A stretch of DNA of 64,000 nt from CG2-30-51-40 sp041753575 (GCA_041753575.1 JBGSUA010000003.1:3587-67586); one strand, 5' to 3'; positions 1-9,143 are shown, counted from the first letter of the stretch. Program-made: numbers and translations. The notes: generated by a model not told the origin, from the letters alone.

Positions 1-122
1 CCGGAGCCGCTTCCACCGCATACCAGGATATATTCTCCTCTCCGGATGCAAAGATTTATATCCTTGAGCGCGGCTTCAACGCACCCCTTGTAACGATAAG
101 AAACATTCTTTATGTCTATCAC
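1..122 (-). CDS. ECF/CbiO-type ABC transporter ATP-binding protein, N-terminal part
   Basis: Only the first ~40 codons are in the window; the gene runs off the left edge. The GTG start overlaps the thiW stop (GTGA), so the two are translationally coupled. The translation begins VIDIKNVSYRY and reaches a glycine-rich Walker A start (CGGSGSG) at the edge, as in ABC ATPases of energy-coupling-factor transporters. With ThiW as the likely S component just upstream, it is inferred to energise thiamine-precursor uptake. Confidence 0.75.
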   Translation of the reverse strand, partial: MIDIKNVSYRYKGCVEAALKDINLCIRRGEYILVCGGSGS

Positions 123-601
123 GGATTAAAGATCCCGGCTTTACGCAGAATCTTAAGGAGAATGATTCCCACGGCGGTTCCTCCAAGCGTGCTTATCCCA
201 AAGCCAATAATCAGGGCGGCAACGGCAATGTCTTTCCCCATCAGGGTAGGGGCTACAATCCACGCGCTTGCCAAAGCCCCCAAAAAGCCTGTGCCTATTA
301 CTTCTCCTGCCCCGGCCACATAAATGTTCTTAAAATACTTATAGGCGATTCCGGCAATAAACGCCCCTATCATTCCACCTGGAAACGCCAGCAGTGTGCC
401 CAATCCAAGTATGTTTCTTATTACAGCCGCCACGCAGGCTATAAGTACCGCATAAAAGGGGCCCAGAATCACCGCTGAAATCACATTGATCATGTGCTGG
501 GCCGGGAAACATTTTGCAATTCCGACGGGTATAAAAAAAGGGGAAAGCGCTACAGCCGCGGCGGTCAGAACCACGGCTTTTGCGACGTCTCTTGTTTTCA
601 C
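119..601 (-). CDS. thiW: ThiW-family ECF transporter S component
   Basis: A 160-residue hydrophobic protein with about five membrane segments, matching the length and pattern of ThiW proteins (KAVVLTAAAVALSP at the start, PAQHMIN motif, glycine-rich GMIGAFIAGIAYK). ThiW proteins are substrate-binding S components for the thiazole half of thiamine. The start codon overlaps the cytX stop by four bases and the stop overlaps an ECF ATPase start, so it lies in one operon controlled by the TPP riboswitch upstream. Family assignment is from sequence recognition; the exact ligand is inferred from context. Confidence 0.85.
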   Translation of the reverse strand: MKTRDVAKAVVLTAAAVALSPFFIPVGIAKCFPAQHMINVISAVILGPFYAVLIACVAAVIRNILGLGTLLAFPGGMIGAFIAGIAYKYFKNIYVAGAGEVIGTGFLGALASAWIVAPTLMGKDIAVAALIIGFGISTLGGTAVGIILLKILRKAGIFNP

Positions 602-1881
602 CTCTTGCCCTCCCGCGCCGTCCCTCTATGCAGGTATTTCATGAAAAGAAGATAACATATCCCGGCCGTCAAGAGACTCGGAATGGATGATCCTGCCGAA
701 GTTGTTCTCTGCAATACGTGATAGAGGATCAGCCCGATCCCCCATGCCGCGAAGGCCATCAGGTTTATTCCCCACCTATAACCGGTGAGAACGGAGTCCA
801 ATTCTAAAGCGCCCGAATAGTCACCGCCTCTCAGGATGAAGAAATCGGCAAGTACCACCCCGAAGAGAGGACAGAAAACAGAGCCCACCAGGAGAAGAAA
901 TCCCTCATACGATGAGGCAGGAAAGATCATGGCAAGGACAATACCAAACATCCCGCAGACAATTGAAGAGAATCGCTCCCCGAGACCGGGCCAAATATTG
1001 AGGGCCGAGACCGCTGCGGAATAGATGTCAAGGAAGGTGGTGGTGAAGGTGGAAACCAGTATTATTATAATGGCAGGGAAAAGCAGGCCCATCTTTACCA
1101 TCAGCTCAAGAGCCATACTCTCAGGGGTGGCCGTAGAGGTGGCGAGGGCCGCGCCCAACCCAAGCGCGTACATCCAGGAGCCTGCCAGAAAATACCCTAT
1201 CCACGTGCCCCAGAAGGCGGAGCTGTCGGATCTGGAAAATCTTGAATAATCACAAACAAGGGGAAGCCAGGATATGGGCATGGCGATGACTATGTCGAGC
1301 CCTGTCATAAATGGCATTGATGCAGTTGGTTTAATAATAGCAAGGCTCTTGATACCATAATTAGAGAAGACAACATAGGTCATAAGAACGCAAAGGACAA
1401 TTAAACATGAGACTGCTATTCTCTGAAGCCATTTCCAGTACCGGCTCCCTACCATGGCCCAGGCAATGGTGATAATTCCTGCCGCAAGAACCCACCATCT
1501 GAACCCCGGTCCAGGGAGGGGGAAAATAGCCTGCGCAGCCTGGGCAGCGATCCACAGCATAACACCCGTCCAGCCGATAAGCTGGAATATGTTCAGGAGC
1601 GCCGCGAAATATGAACCCTTTATTCCAAATGAAGGTCTTACAATCGCCATGGTGGGAAGTCCTGTGCGACTGCCGATAATACCGCCAAGGGCAAGGGGCA
1701 TATTCCCCACTATGTGGCCGATTATTACCGCAGCAAGCCCGGCAACAAACCCCATCGGCACCAATAGCCCTCCGGCCCAGATCTCGGCAAGGGATACTGC
1801 AGCACCGGACCAAAGGATAAAAAAATCAACTCCCTTAAACGTCCTTTTACCAGGCAGAACAGGTTCAATCTTTTCATTCAT
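598..1881 (-). CDS. cytX: CytX, putative hydroxymethylpyrimidine transporter (NCS1 family)
   Basis: A 427-residue polytopic membrane protein with about twelve hydrophobic segments and the NCS1 (cytosine/purine/thiamine permease) pattern: an acidic/aromatic N-terminus (FKGVDFFILWSGAAVS), then RPSFGIKGS and the SWLPLVCDYSRF segment. CytX proteins are found downstream of TPP riboswitches and are thought to import the pyrimidine moiety of thiamine. The start is supported by an AAGGGG ribosome site just after the terminator of the riboswitch leader. The gene overlaps thiW by four bases. Confidence 0.9.
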   Translation of the reverse strand: MNEKIEPVLPGKRTFKGVDFFILWSGAAVSLAEIWAGGLLVPMGFVAGLAAVIIGHIVGNMPLALGGIIGSRTGLPTMAIVRPSFGIKGSYFAALLNIFQLIGWTGVMLWIAAQAAQAIFPLPGPGFRWWVLAAGIITIAWAMVGSRYWKWLQRIAVSCLIVLCVLMTYVVFSNYGIKSLAIIKPTASMPFMTGLDIVIAMPISWLPLVCDYSRFSRSDSSAFWGTWIGYFLAGSWMYALGLGAALATSTATPESMALELMVKMGLLFPAIIIILVSTFTTTFLDIYSAAVSALNIWPGLGERFSSIVCGMFGIVLAMIFPASSYEGFLLLVGSVFCPLFGVVLADFFILRGGDYSGALELDSVLTGYRWGINLMAFAAWGIGLILYHVLQRTTSAGSSIPSLLTAGICYLLFMKYLHRGTAREGKR

Positions 1882-1893
1882 AATTCTATCCCC

Positions 1894-1938
1894 TTAAAAA
1901 AAGAAATGACCGCTTCCCTGCAAAGGAGAAGCGGTCAC
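1894..1938 (-). terminator. Intrinsic terminator of the TPP riboswitch leader
   Basis: On the minus strand a 10-bp perfect stem (TGACCGCTTC / GAAGCGGTCA) is followed by a T-rich tract (TTTCTTTTTTT), directly before the cytX ribosome site. The 5' arm (GACCGCTTC) is also complementary to the 3' strand of riboswitch helix P1 (GAAGCGACTCAC). Ligand-dependent choice between terminator and antiterminator is therefore plausible. Confidence 0.85.
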
Positions 1939-1963
1939 ATAAGGGCATAATCAAGACTTTTAT

Positions 1964-2057
1964 GTGAGTCGCTTCCCTCCGCTGGTCTTACCCAGATCAG
2001 GTTCTAAGGGTTGCCGTTAAAATCAACGGCTCTCAGTGTAACCACCCCCAGCGACTT
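1964..2057 (-). promoter_or_regulatory. TPP (THI-element) riboswitch
   Basis: The minus strand carries the conserved thi-box parts in order: closing stem (AGTCGCTGGGGGT), the CTGAGA pyrimidine-sensor loop, an optional P3 hairpin (GCCGTTGATTTTAACGGC), then ACCTGATCTGGGTAA and ACCAGCGGAGGGAAGCGA. It sits in the leader of cytX-thiW-ECF ATPase. TPP binding should favour the adjacent terminator and switch off precursor uptake when thiamine is plentiful. Confidence 0.97.
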
Positions 2058-2368
2058 TTCCTGAAATTTTCTATTTTATAGCACAGCAATTTTACAGGAG
2101 TCAAGATGCCTGGACTCGACAGTGACGAGCTCACAAAAAGTCCGAGACGTAACTTTGCTAATACGCCATATCATGCGGCCGCCCATACGATTACGCGATG
2201 CGGCGCATTGTTTATATGTTGACCCATCGTCATAATGGCATACAAATTCAAGCCTGTTCCTTTCAGCTCGAAATTGGTATAGCCTTCAGGTCGCAGCTTT
2301 AAGCTTCAACTGCTCGAATCATAGCCGCCTGCCGGCAAATCGAAGAAAGTAAGAGGGGGGATGAAAGA
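2058..2368. other. Intergenic region between thiamine operon and pldA
   Basis: About 310 bases with no convincing gene. Positions 2122-2143 hold one copy of a short motif (minus strand GGACTTTTTGTGAGCTCGTC) that recurs at three other intergenic places in the window. A purine-rich ribosome site (GAGGGGGG) precedes pldA. No clear promoter hexamers were identified. Confidence 0.5.
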
Positions 2369-3532
2369 ATGATCTCTTGTAAAAGACGGCCATCCCAGGG
2401 AGGGCTTCTCTGCGCCTTTTTTCTTTTTGTAATAGGATCGGGCTTTTTCCTGAGCCCTCCTGCTGCCGGCGCTGAAGTGAGTGATCGTCTGGCCGTTTGC
2501 GCCAGAATCGAAGATAATGAGCTGCGATTGCAATGCTTCGACGAACTTGCGGGAAGAAAAAATCCACTGCCCCAAGCAGCCGACACGGCAACGGAAAAAA
2601 TACCCGCGGCCAAAGCACCTGTTTCCGAGCCTGACAAACGTTCCGTCATGACCAGAAACTGGGATTTAGATCCCAATAACCGACGACACTCTTTTGTTTT
2701 GAGGCCCTATCGCATGAATTATTTCTTGCCGGTGGCCTATAACGCGTCACCCAATGATGAAACGAATCTGGAATATGATCCAGCGGCTAAAGCGCAGTTC
2801 AATGAAGCAAAATTTCAGATCAGTTTCAAGGCGAAGATCTGGGAAGATGTTTTTCAAAAACAGCTTCAGGGTCTCTACGACAGCGCTAAAGTGGTCAAGG
2901 GTATTGATGTCTGGGTGGCTTACACCCAGCTTTCCTTCTGGCAGCTCTATAATTCCGCATTCTCCTCACCTTTCAGAGATATAAATTATGAACCGGAATT
3001 ATTAATCAACTTTCGCACGGATTATGAAATTCTTGGATTTAAGGGACGCTTTATCAATGTCGGATTCAACCATCAGTCCAACGGCCGTTCGAGGCCGCTT
3101 TCCCGCAGTTGGAACCGCATTGTGGCCAATATCGGGCTGGAAAGAAATAATTTCGGTTTGCAGTTGAAAACCTGGCAGCGCCTTCCCGAAAATGAAAGCC
3201 ATGACGATAATCCCGATCTGACCCGCTATATGGGATATGGCGAACTCTGGGCGACGCTATTCTGGCAAGACATGCGCTTTGCCGCAATGCTGCGCAATAA
3301 TTTGAGACAGGATAATCTGGGCGCAGTGCAACTGGATTGGAGCATTACGCCGTCAGCTCTGGGTAAAATTCTTTTGGGCAGGTTTTTTCCTCGCTCAACG
3401 CTTGATTATTACCTCACTGAAAAATTCAGCCTGTACTTTCAGTATTTCAACGGCTACGGAGAAGGTCTGATGGATTACAACCAAAGCATTAACCGGATCA
3501 GCGCGGGGTTGATGATTGCTGAGTGGAACTGA
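2369..3532 (+). CDS. pldA: Outer-membrane phospholipase A1 (OMPLA)
   Basis: Hydrolyses acyl chains of phospholipids in the outer membrane. The 387-residue product has a signal peptide (ending near AAGAEV), a short N-terminal motif RLAVCARIEDNELRLQCFDEL, and a beta-barrel region. The catalytic signature FNHQSNGRSRPLSRSWNR gives His235, Ser237 and Asn249; their spacing equals that of E. coli OMPLA His142/Ser144/Asn156. The protein ends in an aromatic/N residue as barrel proteins often do. It is monocistronic, and the start has a strong GAGGGGGG ribosome site. It indicates a true diderm outer membrane. Confidence 0.93.
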   Translation: MISCKRRPSQGGLLCAFFLFVIGSGFFLSPPAAGAEVSDRLAVCARIEDNELRLQCFDELAGRKNPLPQAADTATEKIPAAKAPVSEPDKRSVMTRNWDLDPNNRRHSFVLRPYRMNYFLPVAYNASPNDETNLEYDPAAKAQFNEAKFQISFKAKIWEDVFQKQLQGLYDSAKVVKGIDVWVAYTQLSFWQLYNSAFSSPFRDINYEPELLINFRTDYEILGFKGRFINVGFNHQSNGRSRPLSRSWNRIVANIGLERNNFGLQLKTWQRLPENESHDDNPDLTRYMGYGELWATLFWQDMRFAAMLRNNLRQDNLGAVQLDWSITPSALGKILLGRFFPRSTLDYYLTEKFSLYFQYFNGYGEGLMDYNQSINRISAGLMIAEWN

Positions 3533-3879
3533 TAATTTAGTCCACCTCGGCGCCCATAAATATTTCATGATTTCAACTCTGATAGTGTGTAATACCGGCA
3601 ATACCAATACTGAAATTATTTTATGTAAATCATGACCGCTGCGCAAATCCATCAGGCACCCGCAGCAAGGCCTGGCTAGGGGCCAAGCTTCATGCGCGAG
3701 GAGCAGGCGCCGCAGTCAGCAGAATCCCCAAACTATGCCAAGCGGCTCGTCGCGTGCAAGCGGATGATAATGTTTAAGGCCTCCTCCTGAAGTGTTGGGA
3801 TCGGTTCCCACCATCCCATATCCGGGTATGCACGACTTTTTTGCGACAGGACACTTTTCGACCTTGAAACTACCCCCAG
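3533..3879. other. Non-coding stretch downstream of pldA
   Basis: Nearly 350 bases in which no gene, repeat or clear terminator was recognised. Base composition becomes more GC-rich from about 3650 onward, where the poorly known gene block begins. Confidence 0.4.
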
Positions 3880-3960
3880 CTACCTCTTCTTCACTTTCTT
3901 GCCGGCATTGCCGAGGTCAATGGCGGCCGGCTGCTCCACCGTTGCCGTGGCCGGTTTGGA
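3880..3960 (-). other. In-frame coding-like extension after the stop of the DUF4214 protein
   Basis: Directly after the TAA of the minus-strand gene at 3961, the same frame continues open for 26 codons. It has a Pro/Ala-rich then basic composition (starts SKPATATVEQPAA, ends GKKVKKR) and then reaches a TAG. Third positions stay GC-rich as in the gene. It may be a lost C-terminus after a nonsense mutation, or chance. Confidence 0.35.
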
Positions 3961-6147
3961 TTATTGCGCATTGGGCGAGATCACCGGACGCGCCGCGCTC
4001 AGAGGATAGAACTTGGTCTTTACCCCGCCTCCTTCCCGCGGGAAGAACCACAGTTCATACTCGATCTCCGACGGGGCTCCGAATCCGGAGGTTCCGCCGA
4101 CAGAGTACCACCCCTGCTCGACAAAGACGTCCAGCGTCTTGATCTGCCCGGCAGGCACCCAACCCCCCATCGGGCGATCTCCGTAGAGGTCGTTAACATT
4201 GCCCCTGAAGTCTCCTATCCACGCTCCATCCCATTTGCCATCCTTGAAGACCCAGTTTCGAGCCTGATACATGGTTTGGTCGCCGCCAGTCTGTGGATGA
4301 AAGCGCTGTCCAGTGTTTGTATCGGACAACGAGATATGAGGGCTTGTCCCCTTGCGTCTGAAGTAATAGGCGAGCGCACCGGGGCCGCGAACCGTGAGTG
4401 TGCCTTGCTTGATCTTCACGTGCTGCGTGACCTCTGCGAGTGAATGCCGGGGCGGGGATTTTTTGTCTTCGCCATTCAGATAGTAGGGGCCTTCCGGGCT
4501 CCCGCCGAACCGGAACCAGTGCTTGTCGAATCTGTGCGCCCCGGACATTACCATGAATCCGCCGCCGGACGTGCTCCACTGATCGGCCTTGGGACAGATC
4601 GAAGCGTGGGAGCCCGTGTGCTGGGTCTTCCAACGTGTGCCGTCCGGTGTTATGGACGGCGGCTCTCCTGCAGGCTTCTTGCGCCACAGGGCTTCGCAAT
4701 CCTTCGTTGCCGCCAGATGGGCGGGATTCTTGAACATCTCGTTGATGATCGTTTTGCGATCGGTTCTCGGCCACGCCTTGAGCTCGGACGCGGTGGGCTG
4801 GCGCGCGTAGATCGCCTGGCAGGCGTCTTTCATGAACCGGACGCCGTCATGGTTTTGATTCACGTATCCCGGGCTCGCGAAGAAGTAGGCGATCATGTGC
4901 TGCCGCGGGGCACCGTCCCGCAATCGGGCGACCTGCGCCCGGATTTCTTGCTCGGCCGGTTCGCGGTGGGTGATGCAGAGATACAATGACCGCACAAAGT
5001 CTTCGTCTGATGCACAGGGCAGGGAAACCACCTGATCAAAGTTCGGGGGAGCGTCTGAAGCGGCACTGCCTGCTGTCGCCGGATCCTTTTTGCTGTCCAG
5101 ATACAGTTTCCATGTACCGATATTCTTTCTTTCGTTGTGCGTAAAGGAACCCTCGATGACGTTTCCATTGAGTTTTCCCGTGTACTCCTGACTGCAGGGA
5201 CCACTGTTCCCCTGTCCGGTGCAATCGCGTGTGATGGTGACCGTATTCCCGTCAATGCGCCCGCTCAGCGGATCATTTCTCGGCCCGGGGCAGCATCCCC
5301 ATTCAGACATGCCGCTGATGCGGCCACTACTGACGTTCAGCTTCCAGACACTCGGATAGAGGCCTGAGGCCCATGTGTCGACGCGATAGGAGCCGCTACC
5401 GAGGATTAAGGTGGCGGTTGGAGGGGGCGTTGCGGCAGCGGAGCCCGGGACGACCTTGGATTCCGGCGTATCCTTTACCTTTGCGCCTGAATCCGGGACA
5501 GCGAACACTTTCACTCTGGTCCCCTGCGCCGGGATGAAGTTGGCCCAACCGGCCTTAGCCCAACCGGCATCTATTTTGATGGCGATCCGATCGCCTTTCT
5601 CGACCTGGCGAATCTGTGCGGGTTTGGGCGGCGTGAATTTTACTGGTTCGCCGGTCGCGTGCGCGATTTTGCTCACGCTCGCAAAGCCGACCTTTTCCGT
5701 GCGGCCGTCTTTCTTCAACAGCGTAATGCCGACGGCGGGTTCTTGCCCATGTTCCTTGCTCACCCGCTGCTCGACACGAACCATGATGGTGCCGCTGTCG
5801 AAAATTGGAATCTCCATCGTTTTGGAGAGTGTCGGCTTTACCTCGGTTTCAAAATTGTGGATCTGCAGATCGCACCTGGCCCGGAAGTCCGGGCGCGACT
5901 CGAACTTCTGGCCGTAGGATATCCATTTGCCGGAGTCGCAGCTCTGTACATATTGCCACCATCCTGGATTCAGGTCGTACTCAAATTCCTCAAGAACGGT
6001 TTCGCCTCCACCCTGCCCATTGCGCGGGTGCGGTTCGCTTGCAGCGACCTTCGCCGCTAGCGTAAGAGCAGCGGCGGACAAGAGCGCCAGTCCCCAAATT
6101 GTTAGTCTCATGGGCTCTAGCCGATTGACGTAGCTTGCCATTTTCAT
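3961..6147 (-). CDS. Exported multidomain protein with DUF4214-like region, function unknown
   Basis: A 728-residue protein starting with a long signal peptide (hydrophobic stretch LTIWGLALLSAAALTLA); the ATG follows a GGAGG site by seven bases. I recognise no enzyme. Residues ~35-210 form a W/C-containing beta-rich segment (DLNPGWWQYVQSC). Residues ~235-345 hold a second small beta domain with three cysteines. Residues ~365-490 resemble DUF4214 (FVRSLYLCITHREP, HMIAYFFASPGYVNQN), a domain seen in secreted and S-layer-associated proteins. The C-terminal ~230 residues are rich in W, G and Y. It probably acts in the periplasm or at the cell surface. The gene is GC-richer than its flanks and followed in frame by an open stretch. 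Confidence 0.6.
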   Translation of the reverse strand: MKMASYVNRLEPMRLTIWGLALLSAAALTLAAKVAASEPHPRNGQGGGETVLEEFEYDLNPGWWQYVQSCDSGKWISYGQKFESRPDFRARCDLQIHNFETEVKPTLSKTMEIPIFDSGTIMVRVEQRVSKEHGQEPAVGITLLKKDGRTEKVGFASVSKIAHATGEPVKFTPPKPAQIRQVEKGDRIAIKIDAGWAKAGWANFIPAQGTRVKVFAVPDSGAKVKDTPESKVVPGSAAATPPPTATLILGSGSYRVDTWASGLYPSVWKLNVSSGRISGMSEWGCCPGPRNDPLSGRIDGNTVTITRDCTGQGNSGPCSQEYTGKLNGNVIEGSFTHNERKNIGTWKLYLDSKKDPATAGSAASDAPPNFDQVVSLPCASDEDFVRSLYLCITHREPAEQEIRAQVARLRDGAPRQHMIAYFFASPGYVNQNHDGVRFMKDACQAIYARQPTASELKAWPRTDRKTIINEMFKNPAHLAATKDCEALWRKKPAGEPPSITPDGTRWKTQHTGSHASICPKADQWSTSGGGFMVMSGAHRFDKHWFRFGGSPEGPYYLNGEDKKSPPRHSLAEVTQHVKIKQGTLTVRGPGALAYYFRRKGTSPHISLSDTNTGQRFHPQTGGDQTMYQARNWVFKDGKWDGAWIGDFRGNVNDLYGDRPMGGWVPAGQIKTLDVFVEQGWYSVGGTSGFGAPSEIEYELWFFPREGGGVKTKFYPLSAARPVISPNAQ

Positions 6148-6167
6148 TTCATTTCCTCCATGTGTTC

Positions 6168-7121
6168 TCAGATGGCGGGGTATAGTTGCACTTGAATCTC
6201 GACGGGTTGTTCTATTGGTTGAATTTCAAAGACGGGGCTTTCGCCGTAGAAGCCGGACGGTGGATTGCCCGACGCGGAGTGGTGCTTAAACTGATAAAAC
6301 CCGGGCTGCAAGGAAAGGATGCCTTCCGGCAAGTCGGCGGAATTCAGTTCGCGTCGATCGATTTCGACATACTGGTGCTGGCTGGCGGTATCGCCCTCCC
6401 AGCGCCGGATTGTCACGCCTTTCCCCTGCTCCCGTTGCTCGTAGCGGATGAGCGTGACAGAGCCGAGGCCTTCCAGCGACATAGGGGCGTTCTTGCCGAC
6501 GACGTAGAAGATGGGCTTCACGATTCCCCAGCTTGAAATCACGGTTTTGCCGTCTTCGGCAATGTCAAGGGTGGCGAGATTCCGCCAAGGTTCAGGGGCG
6601 GATTTTTTCCTGACGGCACGGGCCAGGATGCGGTGGCGGCCGGGTTTCCACTCCTTCGGGGCGATCCAGAAAGCGATGCTGAGGTTGCCGCCCACGACCC
6701 CGCTGACGCTCTGCTTGAGGAGTGTGCCGTTCTTGGCGGCCTGGTCCCATTGACCGTTTTGGCCGGCGCTGACGACGTTCTTGATCGAGCGGTCCTCGCT
6801 GGCCGGATCGAGTATCACGCCGAATGCGCCGGGCGGGACGGGGGCGCAGTCGTTGCCTAGGACTTGCATCGCCCCGAAAACGGGCCTTGCATCGGGATCG
6901 AGAATCAGCAGCTCGAGCCGGTCGAGGGGGCCCACGGCCTTGACGTTGGGCACCACCCATTCAATGGCGATGTCGTTGACCTCCGGTTCCGCGGCAGCGC
7001 GGACGAACTTCATCGGGACCGGCGGCGGAACCGGGCGGGAGGCCATGGCGTGGGCAAGGCCGACCAAGGCGATAAACAGGCTGGCCCCCATGAAGCAGCG
7101 GGTGATCGTATTCTTTACCAT
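6168..7121 (-). CDS. Exported hypothetical protein
   Basis: A 317-residue protein, taking the ATG whose first bases overlap the stop of the upstream gene (ATGGTAA). The longer in-frame reading upstream is an out-of-frame shadow of that gene. It begins with a signal peptide (MVKNTITRCFMGASLFIALVG, cleavage near AHA-MA). The mature part looks all-beta, with segments on calculated values such as PVFGAMQVLGNDCAP and PGFYQFKHHSASG, but I recognise no family. The coupling suggests joint work with the membrane protein encoded just before it. Confidence 0.65.
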   Translation of the reverse strand: MVKNTITRCFMGASLFIALVGLAHAMASRPVPPPVPMKFVRAAAEPEVNDIAIEWVVPNVKAVGPLDRLELLILDPDARPVFGAMQVLGNDCAPVPPGAFGVILDPASEDRSIKNVVSAGQNGQWDQAAKNGTLLKQSVSGVVGGNLSIAFWIAPKEWKPGRHRILARAVRKKSAPEPWRNLATLDIAEDGKTVISSWGIVKPIFYVVGKNAPMSLEGLGSVTLIRYEQREQGKGVTIRRWEGDTASQHQYVEIDRRELNSADLPEGILSLQPGFYQFKHHSASGNPPSGFYGESPVFEIQPIEQPVEIQVQLYPAI

Positions 7122-8263
7122 TTCGACAGCCACTCCTTGGATACGGTTGCGATGCGTTCTTTCCATATCTCCGGTGCCTGTTCGGCCAGCGTTTCCAAGA
7201 TCACCTTCTTGGTGGAGGCATACGGGGGCTCCAGGATGCGGAGGGTGGACCCTCCGCCGTGGATTTCGAGCGACTTCATCGCCCGGTGCGGTGCGGGAAC
7301 GCCACCCAGCTTGCGCGGGGTGAAGGCGTGCGCTACAGCGATGCCCTCCAGCTTGGCCCACGCCACGAGGGACGAACCGAACAGGCCTTTCTGCACAATC
7401 GTGTCGCGAGTGATCCACAGGGTCTGGCAGGACATCGCGGTGGTTATTAGTGCCAGCACCGGATTTGCGAGAACCACCATGAAGAGACCCATGCCCCAGG
7501 TGATGTCCTCCTTCCATTCCGGGACGGTATGGAAAACGTGGGCGAAGACCATATCCAGGAACCACAAGGCAAAGGGGATCCCGACGCCGATGATGATAAC
7601 ATCCCAAATGATGATAGCGCTTCGCTTGCCGACCCGAATGCCATCACCGGACGGGGGGGCGTAGCTTCCGCAAAGCGCGGCAAGCCCAAGAATCAAGAAG
7701 AGTAAGCCCGTCACCTTGCATCCTATCCTGAGGTTCTTCACTTCAATCGGGACGGAGACGCTTTCCCTTTTGACATGCCCCTTGAAAACATAGCGTTCGT
7801 ATTGAAACGCCTGATCTTCTTTAGCGATTCCAACGGACTCCCTGAAGGCGTCCCACTCTTCGAGCGGGACCGTGTCCAGCCGGTTTACACGGGGGACGGA
7901 AGACCATATGCGTTGCATGGTATTGACCTTATCCGAGAGGGCGGGATAAGGAGTCAGGTCTTCGGGCTGTATCCGGGGATATCCGTATGAATTGATCACT
8001 TCGGCGGCACGGGTGTCTTCCAGCGCTTTTTTCTGCCGCCGTTCATTCATCTGTTTTAACTTCTCCTCCAGGGAGTCCGACTCTGCCGGGGGTGATTCCA
8101 CATCTGCGGGCTTCTCCACGCCGAGGAGGTTCTCGCTGTTTTCCAGAAAGAGAAAATCCCGCTCAGCCTCCCCCATGCGATGGGTACACACCGGAATGAA
8201 CAACAGGACCAGCCCGGCCGGTAGCAGAAGGTACGCCATCCATCGTTTCAGCCAGCTCAGCAT
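7115..8263 (-). CDS. Membrane protein of unknown function with coiled-coil region
   Basis: A 382-residue protein with an N-terminal membrane anchor (YLLLPAGLVLLFIPV), a charged, helix-prone segment at ~55-90 (SLEEKLKQMNERRQKKALED), and three central membrane segments (~190-300). A soluble C-terminal part (~300-382) resembles the bPH/PH-like membrane domains in pattern (WITRDTIVQKGLFG, LEIHGGGSTLRIL), but I am not certain. The start has a GGAGG site. The seven-base stop/start overlap with the downstream exported protein points to a two-gene operon. Confidence 0.6.
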   Translation of the reverse strand: MLSWLKRWMAYLLLPAGLVLLFIPVCTHRMGEAERDFLFLENSENLLGVEKPADVESPPAESDSLEEKLKQMNERRQKKALEDTRAAEVINSYGYPRIQPEDLTPYPALSDKVNTMQRIWSSVPRVNRLDTVPLEEWDAFRESVGIAKEDQAFQYERYVFKGHVKRESVSVPIEVKNLRIGCKVTGLLFLILGLAALCGSYAPPSGDGIRVGKRSAIIIWDVIIIGVGIPFALWFLDMVFAHVFHTVPEWKEDITWGMGLFMVVLANPVLALITTAMSCQTLWITRDTIVQKGLFGSSLVAWAKLEGIAVAHAFTPRKLGGVPAPHRAMKSLEIHGGGSTLRILEPPYASTKKVILETLAEQAPEIWKERIATVSKEWLSKW

Positions 8264-8423
8264 CAGAACCTCCTTGGCGTAGGGCCGCCCTCATTCAAGC
8301 CGGCATAGTCCCGGTTCGCTTATATGGCCAGCAAGAGCCCAACTGAAAATTAAGTGGCGCCTGCTGTTTTGCTTCCGCTTGAATGCCGGGTTATGTATAC
8401 TCCGCTGTGCCGGCACCGGTAAC

Positions 8424-9143
8424 CTATTTCGCCTTTCCCTGTTTTACGACTGCGGCCATCGCATCTTTGAGCACATCCTCATCCGCAAGGTAGTAATGAC
8501 GCACAAGCTTGAGATCAGAATCAAGCTCGGTGAACACTGCCTCGAGAACCCTGGATGTGACAACTTCGCAGCGTTCAATGTTGTGAGTGCCATCCATTAG
8601 TACTTCCGGCTCCACGATCGGCACGATATCCAATTCCTGGCAGAGCGCGGCGTAACGCGCCAATACATGGGCATTCGCACGAATACCGAACGTGGCAGGA
8701 ACATCGCGCTCGTTGATCTCAATAACCGCCCGCCACTTCGCGAACTTGGCTCCCATCTGTTTGTACTCGACGAGCCGCTCGCGCAGGCCGTCCAGACCTT
8801 CGGCAATCTTATCGCCAGGGTACAGTGCCAGCGCTTTGGCGCCTTTGTCCACCTTGATCCCTGGTATGATCCCCCGTCTCGATAGTAACTCGGCGAAGGG
8901 AGTTCCGTCTCGAGTGCCTTGGCGAAGCGTTTCGTCGAAGAGAATGACACCACCGATATAGCGTTCGATCCCCTCGGTCGTAAAAAGCATGTCACGGTAT
9001 CGCCGGCGGTTTTCTTCGGTGGACTCTACCTTGATGGAATCGAAGCGCTTCTTGATCGTGGGATTACTTTCATCCGCCGCAAGCACGCCCTTCTGTTTCG
9101 CGACGATGGCTTTTGCTAAAGAACTGAGTTTATCTTTGTTCAT
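8424..9143 (-). pseudogene. Class I fructose-bisphosphate aldolase, C-terminally truncated
   Basis: The first ~215 of 239 residues match class I (Schiff-base) aldolases: VLAADES (Asp33 region), IGGVILFDETL, IKVDKG (Lys107), FAKWRAV (Lys146, Arg148), PIVEPEVL (Glu187 region). Family members are about 340-360 residues long and form the Schiff base on a Lys in a LLKPNMV motif. Here the alignment stops just before it (EAVFTELDSD) and the tail (LKLVRHYYLADED...) is unrelated. The catalytic lysine and the last third of the barrel are missing, so aldolase activity is unlikely. It lies in the GC-rich, possibly acquired block. Confidence 0.75.

Noticed and set aside
7122..7607. 5' extension of the exported protein at 6168-7121
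   Set aside because: The extra residues are basic and low-quality and are an out-of-frame reading of the upstream membrane protein; a signal peptide starts at the 7121 ATG.
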